A stretch of DNA of 64,000 nt from assembly GCF_039691755.1 (NCBI RefSeq), contig NZ_CP137552.1, positions 1 through 64,000 of the forward strand, in the 5' to 3' direction. This DNA comes from Halomonas sp. Bachu 37 (lineage in GTDB: Bacteria > Pseudomonadota > Gammaproteobacteria > Pseudomonadales > Halomonadaceae). Shown one piece after another: positions 55,715 to 64,000 of the stretch (positions are counted from its first letter, which is position 1; every line of letters begins with the position of its first letter). The notes beneath the pieces are model-generated. The model was not told where the DNA came from and made no database searches. It saw only the letters and a program-made list of their open reading frames with translations. Made by a program: the position numbers and the translations under genes.

Positions 55715-56752
55715 TTAACGAGAAGCGGGCCGTGCCGCCATTCGGTAGCTGATGTCCAGCATTCGATTGGCGAAGCCCCATTCATTGTCGAACCAGCACA
55801 GCAACTTCACCAAGCGCTCGCCGGCCACCCGGGTCTGGGTGGCGTCGACGATACCCGAGCGGGGGTCGTGGTTGAAATCGCTGGAGGCCACCGGCTCCTC
55901 GGTATAGCCCAACACGCCGTTGAGATGGGTGTGGCTGGCATCGCGGAGCAGGGCGTTCACCTCGTCGGCGTGTGTGCCGCGCTTGACCGTCAAGGCAACG
56001 TCCATGGCGGAGACGTTGATCGTGGGCACCCGCACATGCAGGCACTCGAAACGCCCTTCCAGGTGTGGCATCAAGCGATGGATACCCTTCGCCAGGCCGG
56101 TATCCACCGGCACGATGGAGTGCATGGCGGAGCGCGTCAGACGCAAGTCGGTCTGGTGATAGGCGTCGATCACCGGCTGGTCGTTCATGGCCGAATGAAT
56201 GGTGGTGGTGACGCCATGCTCGATACCCAACGCTTCATCCAATACCGTCAGCAGTGGAATCAGGCAGTTGGTGGTACACGAGGCCGCCGACACGATACGC
56301 GAACGGTCATTTAGCTGATGATCGTTGATCCCGTATACGATAGTGGCATCGACGTCGTTTTCCGCGGGCTGGGAAAACAACAGGCGCCTGGCGCCGGCCG
56401 CCAGGTGCTTCTCGGCGGTAGCGCGATCCTTGAAACTGCCCGAGCACTCGAGCACCAGATCGATATCCAGCTCGCGCCAGGGCAGGCGCGATGGGTCGGA
56501 CTCGCACAATATCCTGATGGCGTTGCCGTTGATGACCAGGGTGTCGCCATCCGCCTCGACACGCCCGGGAAAACGGCCATGGGTGGTGTCGTAACGCGTC
56601 AGATAGGCAATGGTGGCCAGGTCGGACAGCTCATTGATGGCCACCACTTCGATATTCGCCTCGGCCCGCTCAACTAGTGCCCGCAAGACGCATTGGCCGA
56701 TGCGCCCGTAGCCATTGATTGCGATGCGAAGTGTCGAAGTAGCTGAAGCCAT
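55715..56752 (-). CDS. epd: D-erythrose 4-phosphate dehydrogenase
   Basis: A 345-residue GAPDH-family enzyme. NAD binding starts INGYGRIGQ; the catalytic Cys159 is in SAASCTTN. HSAMNDQPVIDAYH and CWFDNEWGFANRMLD separate Epd from true GAPDH. Epd makes 4-phosphoerythronate for pyridoxal phosphate. The order tkt, epd, pgk, fba is that of E. coli, here with lrgAB between tkt and epd. It is 48 bp before pgk, so co-transcription is likely. Confidence 0.93.
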   Translation of the reverse strand: MASATSTLRIAINGYGRIGQCVLRALVERAEANIEVVAINELSDLATIAYLTRYDTTHGRFPGRVEADGDTLVINGNAIRILCESDPSRLPWRELDIDLVLECSGSFKDRATAEKHLAAGARRLLFSQPAENDVDATIVYGINDHQLNDRSRIVSAASCTTNCLIPLLTVLDEALGIEHGVTTTIHSAMNDQPVIDAYHQTDLRLTRSAMHSIVPVDTGLAKGIHRLMPHLEGRFECLHVRVPTINVSAMDVALTVKRGTHADEVNALLRDASHTHLNGVLGYTEEPVASSDFNHDPRSGIVDATQTRVAGERLVKLLCWFDNEWGFANRMLDISYRMAARPASR

Positions 56753-56814
56753 GTGCAGACGTCACGCTCGAATAACGGATCATGAATGGAAATAGCCGGC
56801 AATGATAACGTATT

Positions 56815-57573
56815 TCAGCTGCCTACGCTCATGCCGGCGAGAGTCAACAGGCGCCAGGCCAGGGGTAACAGCAGGGCGGTAAGCACGCCGGTCAGGCTCA
56901 TTCCCAGCGAAGCGAAAGCCCCCGCCGTGGGGCCGATCTCGAAGGCGCGCACGGTACCCAGCGCATGGCCGTTCAAGCCTAGCGCGAACCCGATGATGCG
57001 CTCGTCACGTATTCCCATCCAGCGTGCCAGCAAGCTGACGAAGGCGATGGCCGCCACGCCGGTAATCAGCAACGCGCCCATCAGCAGTGCGACGGACCCG
57101 CCCAATTGCTGGGTGATGCCGATGGCAATCGGCGCGGTAACGGATTTCGCCGCCAGCGAGGCCAGAATGGTGGGCGACGCTCCCAGCAGCCAGGCAATAC
57201 CTAGCGCGTAGATCACTGCCAGACCCGCCGCCAGCGGCAGGCTGAACAAAAGCGGCCGCCACAACTCCCGAATACGCGGCAGCTGCTGGTAGAGCGGCAT
57301 GCCTAGCGCCACCGTGGCGGGGCCGAGCAGAACCGTCAACCACGCGGCACCTTGTTGATATTCCTGATAGGGAATACCGGTCAATGACAGTACCGCAGCG
57401 AGCATGAGGGCGGCGACCAGTATGGCCGGTAGCCAGGTAGGCCGTCCCAGTCGTTGAAATACGCAGATGCCCAACAGGTACGCGGCCAGCGTGAGGCCTA
57501 CCGCAAACAGTGGTGTGGCAAGCAGGACGGCTCGCAAGGTGGCTAGCTGGTCGAAGGAGTTAGTCACCGACAT
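56815..57573 (-). CDS. LrgB family membrane protein
   Basis: A 252-residue polytopic membrane protein with about seven spans and the LrgB/CidB text LLGASPTILASLAAKSVTAPIAIG and GFALGLNGHALGT. This family works with LrgA-type holin-like proteins in murein hydrolase control or organic-acid export. It overlaps the preceding lrgA-like gene by 14 bases. It is followed after 62 bp by epd. Confidence 0.88.
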   Translation of the reverse strand: MSVTNSFDQLATLRAVLLATPLFAVGLTLAAYLLGICVFQRLGRPTWLPAILVAALMLAAVLSLTGIPYQEYQQGAAWLTVLLGPATVALGMPLYQQLPRIRELWRPLLFSLPLAAGLAVIYALGIAWLLGASPTILASLAAKSVTAPIAIGITQQLGGSVALLMGALLITGVAAIAFVSLLARWMGIRDERIIGFALGLNGHALGTVRAFEIGPTAGAFASLGMSLTGVLTALLLPLAWRLLTLAGMSVGS

Positions 57574-57916
57574 GGTAGCGCCGCATCAGGTACTGCATCA
57601 GCCACAGCGTGGTGAAGACACTCAGCAAGGTGCCGAGAATCAAGCCGGCGAGAATGGCGGTCCAGTGCCCCGCCATTTCCCCGATGATGAAGAATACCCC
57701 CACCACGCCCGGCATGATCAACATGGCCAGAAGCGCAATCAACGGCTGCGCAGCGGCGGCCAACGTCGAGGGTACTCCGCCGCGCAGCGCCAGCGTGAGG
57801 GTGAGCAGCAGCATGCCCACCACTCCGGCGGAGACCGGCAAGCCGGTGAGTGTCACCACCGCCTCTCCGATCAGCCAGAAACCCAGAAGCCAGAGAAAGC
57901 CGCTGAGCGCCGGCAT
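57560..57916 (-). CDS. LrgA/CidA family holin-like protein
   Basis: A 118-residue protein with four spans, family text ASAGVVGMLLL and FFIPGVVG-like MPGVVGVFFI. LrgA/CidA proteins modulate murein hydrolase activity and in some bacteria move pyruvate. Its ATG lies two bases after the tkt stop, and lrgB overlaps its end, so tkt-lrgA-lrgB is one translational unit. Confidence 0.86.
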   Translation of the reverse strand: MPALSGFLWLLGFWLIGEAVVTLTGLPVSAGVVGMLLLTLTLALRGGVPSTLAAAAQPLIALLAMLIMPGVVGVFFIIGEMAGHWTAILAGLILGTLLSVFTTLWLMQYLMRRYHVGD

Positions 57917-57918
57917 CG

Positions 57919-59907
57919 CTACAGCAGGGCCTCGGCTTGCGCGACGATATTCTCCACCGTGAAGCCGAAGTGCTTGAACAGGTCTCCCGCCGGCGCGGAT
58001 TCGCCGAAGCTGTTCATCGCCACGATCCGGCCTTGCAGGCCCACGTACTTGTACCAGAAGTCCTGATGAGACGCTTCCACCGCCACGCGAGCGGTAACGG
58101 CTGCCGGCAGTACACTCTCGCGGTACTCGGCGTCCTGACGGTCGAAGACATCGGTAGCGGGCATCGAGACCACACGCACGGCTTTTCCGGCCTGGCTGAG
58201 CTTTTCCGCCGCCTGCATGGCCAGGGTCAGCTCGGAACCGGTGGCGATAAGGATCAGCTCCGGGGTGGTATCGCTATCCTGCAGCACGTAGCCCCCGCGC
58301 TGAATGGCGATCAGTTGAGCCCGGGTGCGCGCCTGGTGCGGCAGGTTCTGGCGCGACAGCACCAGTGCCGTGGGGCCGGAATGGCGCTTGATGGCGTAAT
58401 CCCAGGCCGCTGCGGTTTCCACCGCATCCGCCGGGCGCCAGGTGGAAAGGTTGGGCGTTGCGCGCAGGTTGGCCAGCTGCTCGATCGGCTGGTGAGTCGG
58501 GCCGTCCTCGCCCAGGCCGATGGAGTCGTGGGTGAAGATATAGATGGCACGCTGACCCATCAGCGCCGCCATGCGCACGGCGTTGCGCATGTACTCCATG
58601 AAGATCAGGAAGGTCGCACCGTAGGGAATGAAACCGCCGTGCAGGGCGATACCGTTCATTATCGCGCCCATGCCGAATTCGCGTACGCCATAGTGCAGGT
58701 AATTGCCGTCGGCGTCTTCCGGGGTGATGGCCTTGGCACCCTTCCAGAATGTCAGGTTGGACGGCCCCAGATCGGCGCTGCCACCAAGCAGTTCCGGCAG
58801 CTGCGGACCCAAGGCATTCAGGGCGGCCTGGGAGGCCTTGCGCGAGGCGATGCTTTCGCCTTTTTCCTGAGATTGTTCGATCAATGATTCGCTGGACAAT
58901 TCCGCGGGCAGCTGGCCCTTCAAGCGGCGCTTGAGCTCGCGGGCCTCGGCGGGGAAGGCCTCGGCGTAACGAGAGAAGCGGGTATTCCACTCCTCTTGCC
59001 ACTTCTTGCCTTTATCGCGCGCCTCCCAGCCCTGATAGATCGGCTCGGGAATATGGAACGGCTCATGCGGCCAATTCAGCTGCTTGCGTGCGGCGGCGAC
59101 TTCCTCCTCGCCCAGCGGCGCACCATGGGCGTCTTCCTTGCCCTGCTTGTTGGGCGCACCGAAGCCGATCATGGTCTTGCAGATGATCAGGCTGGGCTTG
59201 TCGTCATGGCTCTTGGCCAGCTCGATGGCGGCCTTGATCTCGTCCGCATTGTGGCCGTCGACATTGGGCACCACATGCCAGCCATAGGCATCGAAGCGCT
59301 TGGCGGTATCGTCGGTGAACCAGCCCTCGACTTCGCCGTCGATCGAGATGCCGTTGTCATCGTAGAACACGACCAGCTTACCCAGCTGGTGAGTGCCGGC
59401 GAGCGACGAGACTTCGTGGGAAATGCCCTCCATCATGCAGCCATCGCCCACGAAACACCAAGTGTAATGGTCGACGACGGTGTGCCCGGGACGGTTGAAC
59501 TGCGCTGCCAGCGTCTTTTCGGCGATCGCCATGCCGACGGCATTGGCCAGGCCTTGGCCCAGGGGGCCGGTGGTAGTTTCGATCCCAGGCGCATAACCGA
59601 ACTCGGGGTGACCCGCGGTAGGTGAGTGCAACTGGCGAAAGCACTGCAGTTGTTCCAGGCTCAATTCATAGCCGGTAAGGTGCAGCAGCGAGTAGAGCAG
59701 CATGGACCCATGCCCGTTGGACAGCACGAAGCGGTCGCGATCGGCCCAGCGGGGGTCGTTGGGGTTGTGCTTGAGGTAGTCATTCCATAGCACCTCGGCA
59801 ATGTCCGCCATTCCCATGGGAGCGCCGGGATGGCCGGACTTGGCCTTCTGGACGGCATCCATGGAAAGGGCGCGAATGGCGTTGGCCAGCTCAAAACGGG
59901 ACGGCAT
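57919..59907 (-). CDS. tkt: Transketolase
   Basis: A 662-residue TPP enzyme of the pentose phosphate pathway. TPP binding is [13 protein letters not shown] (near 155-168); the Pyr-domain has [11 protein letters not shown] and the C-terminal region ends with FGFTVENI. The start is ATG 59907 with GAGGAGC; the open frame extending to 60600 is antisense to metK and spurious. It is divergent from metK with a 225-bp gap and is coupled to lrgA. Confidence 0.96.
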   Translation of the reverse strand: MPSRFELANAIRALSMDAVQKAKSGHPGAPMGMADIAEVLWNDYLKHNPNDPRWADRDRFVLSNGHGSMLLYSLLHLTGYELSLEQLQCFRQLHSPTAGHPEFGYAPGIETTTGPLGQGLANAVGMAIAEKTLAAQFNRPGHTVVDHYTWCFVGDGCMMEGISHEVSSLAGTHQLGKLVVFYDDNGISIDGEVEGWFTDDTAKRFDAYGWHVVPNVDGHNADEIKAAIELAKSHDDKPSLIICKTMIGFGAPNKQGKEDAHGAPLGEEEVAAARKQLNWPHEPFHIPEPIYQGWEARDKGKKWQEEWNTRFSRYAEAFPAEARELKRRLKGQLPAELSSESLIEQSQEKGESIASRKASQAALNALGPQLPELLGGSADLGPSNLTFWKGAKAITPEDADGNYLHYGVREFGMGAIMNGIALHGGFIPYGATFLIFMEYMRNAVRMAALMGQRAIYIFTHDSIGLGEDGPTHQPIEQLANLRATPNLSTWRPADAVETAAAWDYAIKRHSGPTALVLSRQNLPHQARTRAQLIAIQRGGYVLQDSDTTPELILIATGSELTLAMQAAEKLSQAGKAVRVVSMPATDVFDRQDAEYRESVLPAAVTARVAVEASHQDFWYKYVGLQGRIVAMNSFGESAPAGDLFKHFGFTVENIVAQAEALL

Positions 59908-60003
59908 GGGGTGCTCCTCGCCTGAAGTCAAAAAGAACGTTTGCTTGAAGACAAAGGAACTATTGTCGCCGACTTGCTTAATGGCGGCAAATCCTGTGAA
60001 GCC

Positions 60004-60051
60004 GAGTCTTCTCGGTGTAGACTCTGCCCCCCGAAGCGGTGGCACCCGCTT
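60004..60051 (+). promoter_or_regulatory. Inverted repeats in the tkt-metK gap
   Basis: GAGTCT (60004-60009) and AGACTC (60019-60024) form an exact inverted repeat with nine bases between, and 60034-60039 pairs with 60046-60051 (CCGCTT), followed by TTATTT. They may be an operator and a small leader hairpin of metK. No MetJ box or recognised SAM riboswitch was found. Confidence 0.3.
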
Positions 60052-60132
60052 TATTTGCAGGCAGGCCTGTTCTGCCATGATTTTTGCGATGCTGTGGTCA
60101 CTACAGCCGATATACAGAGGATCGTCAGCGCG

Positions 60133-61353
60133 ATGAGCGAATATTCCCTGTTTACCTCCGAATCCGTCTCCGAAGGTCACCCGGACAAGATCGCCGATCA
60201 GATATCCGATGCGGTGCTGGATGCCATTATCGCCCGGGATAAACAGGCGCGTGTCGCTTGTGAAACTCTGGTCAAGACCGGGGTGGCGATTATTGCCGGT
60301 GAAATCACCACTTCGGCCTGGGTGGATCTTGAAGCCCTGGTGCGCGATGTGATCACCGATATCGGCTATGTCTCCTCGGATGTCGGCTTTGACGGCGGTA
60401 CCTGCGGGGTGATCAACCTGATCGGCAAGCAGAGCGTGGACATCGCCCAGGGGGTGGACCGCAGCAAGCCGGAAGATCAGGGGGCGGGCGACCAGGGCTT
60501 GATGTTCGGTTACGCGACCAACGAGACTGACACCTACATGCCGGCACCCATCCACTATTCTCACCGGTTGGTGGAGCGCCAGGCGGAACTGCGCAAGCAC
60601 GGCCTGCTGCCGTGGCTACGTCCGGATGCCAAGAGCCAGGTCACCTTCCGCTACGATGCCGAAGGCAAACCGTGCGGCGTCGACGCCGTGGTGCTTTCCA
60701 CCCAGCACGACCCGGACATCGATCAGGATGAGCTGCGCAAGATGGTCAAGCGCGAGATCATCGAGCAGGTTATCCCGGCGGAGTGGCTGAACGAGAACAC
60801 CCAATACCACATCAACCCCACCGGCAAGTTCGTCATCGGCGGACCGGTGGGCGATTGCGGTCTGACCGGACGCAAGATCATCGTCGATACCTACGGCGGC
60901 ATGGCGCGCCACGGCGGCGGTGCATTCTCCGGCAAGGACCCCTCCAAGGTCGACCGTAGCGCGGCCTATGCCGGACGTTACGTGGCCAAGAATCTGGTCG
61001 CCGCCGGCCTTGCCGACAAGTGCGAAATTCAGGTTTCCTACGCCATCGGCGTGGCGGAGCCGACCTCGGTGGCGATCGATACCTTCGGCACCGGCAAGAT
61101 CGACGACGCGCGCATCATCGAACTGATTCGCGAGCACTTCGATCTGCGGCCCAACGCCATCACCCGCATGCTCGACCTGCTTCACCCGATGTACCGCTTG
61201 ACGGCCGCCTATGGTCACTTCGGCCGCAAACCGTTCGAGACCAGCTATCGCTGGCTGGACGCCAACGGCGAAGAGCAGTTGGAAACCTTCACCGCCTTCC
61301 CGTGGGAGAAGATCGACAAGGCAGATACTCTGCGCCAGGCCGCCGGTCTGTAA
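60133..61353 (+). CDS. metK: S-adenosylmethionine synthase
   Basis: A 406-residue enzyme making SAM from methionine and [12 protein letters not shown] is in the first domain; [16 protein letters not shown] and [16 protein letters not shown] are the ATP and metal sites. ATG 60133 gives the usual [15 protein letters not shown] start; the track frame to 59941 is over-long. The protein is about 20 residues longer than in E. coli. It ends before a strong terminator. Confidence 0.97.
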   Translation: MSEYSLFTSESVSEGHPDKIADQISDAVLDAIIARDKQARVACETLVKTGVAIIAGEITTSAWVDLEALVRDVITDIGYVSSDVGFDGGTCGVINLIGKQSVDIAQGVDRSKPEDQGAGDQGLMFGYATNETDTYMPAPIHYSHRLVERQAELRKHGLLPWLRPDAKSQVTFRYDAEGKPCGVDAVVLSTQHDPDIDQDELRKMVKREIIEQVIPAEWLNENTQYHINPTGKFVIGGPVGDCGLTGRKIIVDTYGGMARHGGGAFSGKDPSKVDRSAAYAGRYVAKNLVAAGLADKCEIQVSYAIGVAEPTSVAIDTFGTGKIDDARIIELIREHFDLRPNAITRMLDLLHPMYRLTAAYGHFGRKPFETSYRWLDANGEEQLETFTAFPWEKIDKADTLRQAAGL

Positions 61354-61400
61354 GATGAGAGCCGCCGGTTGAACGTTGCCCGCGACATTGGGTTGGGTAA

Positions 61401-63197
<1,797 letters not shown>

Positions 63198-63204
63198 CTC
63201 TAGA

Positions 63205-64000
63205 CTACCCCAGCCCTGCCAGGCGCAGCATCAGGCCAAGATAAACGGGAATCAGGAGCGGTGCGAGCAACGTCGTCACCAGCACCGCTAACGCGCCTTT
63301 TTGCGGCTGAATACCCAACTCCATCGCGACCACCACTACATTGGCGGCCATGGGCACCACCCCCAGCAGCAGCAATGCCATGGCCAAGGAGGGGGGAATC
63401 CCCACCCACTGCTGCAGCAATACCACCGTAGCCAGTGTGGCTAGGGGCCAGACGATATAGCGCACCCCGACGCAGGCGGCCACCAGTCGCGTGTCCCATG
63501 CGGAAAGTGTCACGCGGCTCAAGGTCATGCCGATGATCATCATGCCCAGCAGGGTATAAGTGGCGGGAAACACGTCGAGTGACGTCATGACGGCCAAGGG
63601 CGGGCGAAGACCCAGCGAGGAGAGCACCAGCGCAGCGAGAAAAGCGTAGATCAGCGGCAGGCGGATGATCTTGGCCACGCTTTGGCGGACGCTGAACTGG
63701 CCACGGGCGCTGAGGTAGAAACCCACGGTAAACTCGTACAGGGTGATGCCCAACAGACAGAACAGGTAAAGCGTGACGCCCTCGGTGGGGAGCACGATCA
63801 GCGCCACCGGCAAGCCGAAATAGCCGGTATTGCCGGTCCCCGAAGAGAACGCCAGTAGCGCGCTCTCCTCCGCGCCGAAGAAGCGTCGAGCCAGACGGTG
63901 CGTCAGCAGGGCGATGGCGCTGGAGATGACGAATAGCGCCAGGGTCAGCAGCAGGTAGTCCGGTGTCGGCCCGCCTTGCATCAGGGCGCGAAAGAACGTC
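63205..64000 (-). CDS. AEC family transporter (partial, N-terminus outside)
   Basis: The C-terminal 265 or so residues of an auxin-efflux-carrier family transporter with about eight spans: LLAFSSGTGNTGYFGLPVA is the central unwound motif, and VPMAANVVVVAMELG is the second. The reading frame stays open to the window end, so the first roughly 40-60 residues are missing. Substrate unknown. It converges with ligB, 7 bp away. Confidence 0.85.
   Translation of the reverse strand, partial: TFFRALMQGGPTPDYLLLTLALFVISSAIALLTHRLARRFFGAEESALLAFSSGTGNTGYFGLPVALIVLPTEGVTLYLFCLLGITLYEFTVGFYLSARGQFSVRQSVAKIIRLPLIYAFLAALVLSSLGLRPPLAVMTSLDVFPATYTLLGMMIIGMTLSRVTLSAWDTRLVAACVGVRYIVWPLATLATVVLLQQWVGIPPSLAMALLLLGVVPMAANVVVVAMELGIQPQKGALAVLVTTLLAPLLIPVYLGLMLRLAGLG

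Noticed and set aside
59908..60132. MetJ operator or SAM riboswitch upstream of metK
   Set aside because: No tandem AGACGTCT-type boxes and no recognisable riboswitch core were seen.
59908..60600. N-terminal extension of transketolase in the open frame to 60600
   Set aside because: The extra sequence is antisense to metK and unlike any transketolase; ATG 59907 has a good ribosome site.

Overview
The window is core chromosome of a moderately GC-rich gammaproteobacterium, most likely a Halomonadaceae member (Halomonas-like). This rests on the general look of the 16S gene, on gene orders shared with gammaproteobacteria (dnaA-dnaN-recF-gyrB; zapA-ssrS-fau; ygfB-pepP-ubiH-ubiI; tkt-epd-pgk-fba; gshB-yqgE-ruvX) and on the mix of LPS, glucan and osmotic-type genes. 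No phage, insertion sequence, CRISPR array or tRNA gene was found. The window begins exactly at the dnaA start codon, so the replication origin region probably lies just upstream.

Layout. 1-7.1 kb: replication genes dnaA, dnaN, recF and gyrB, carrying four parS-type ParB sites (two inside recF, one at the end of gyrB, one beyond gmhB). 6.4-10.1 kb: gmhB and the glycyl-tRNA synthetase pair glyQS on the minus strand. 10.2-24 kb: an LPS inner-core and surface-glycan locus: hldD, waaF, an OpgB-like phosphoglycerol transferase, GT2, GT9 and GT4 glycosyltransferases, an unrecognised protein, a WaaL-type ligase, a Kdo kinase, a second heptosyltransferase, hldE and waaA. One glycosyltransferase gene is strikingly AT-rich. 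24-34 kb: rpiA, ilvA, a 32-residue membrane peptide, fau, 6S RNA, zapA, and the ygfB-pepP-ubiH-ubiI operon. 32.7-37 kb: a gpmI-envC-ctpA run on the minus strand. 37-43.5 kb: yibN, secB, rsmE, a VOC protein, an S1-domain protein, gshB, yqgE, ruvX and pyrB. 43.6-49.1 kb: a complete rrn operon (two promoters, boxA, 16S, tRNA-less spacer, 23S, 5S, terminator). 49.1-53.4 kb: a dGTPase-like gene, a membrane NERD protein, a YciH/SUI1 protein, a HAD phosphatase and a small uncharacterised protein. 53.4-61.4 kb: tkt-lrgA-lrgB, epd, pgk and fba on the minus strand, with metK divergent. 61.5-64 kb: ligB and a partial AEC transporter.

Functionally, gmhB, hldD, hldE, waaF, the second heptosyltransferase, kdkA and waaA together cover most of ADP-heptose supply and inner-core assembly (gmhA is not in the window). 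rpiA, tkt, epd, pgk, gpmI and fba form a large part of central sugar-phosphate metabolism. gpmI-envC-ctpA follows the common gammaproteobacterial order linking a glycolytic mutase to division-septum hydrolysis. No wholly new multi-gene system is evident. The most unusual points are the parS sites built into recF, an unrecognised HRL-motif gene in the LPS locus, a small Met-rich protein beside fba, and lrgAB spliced into the tkt operon.
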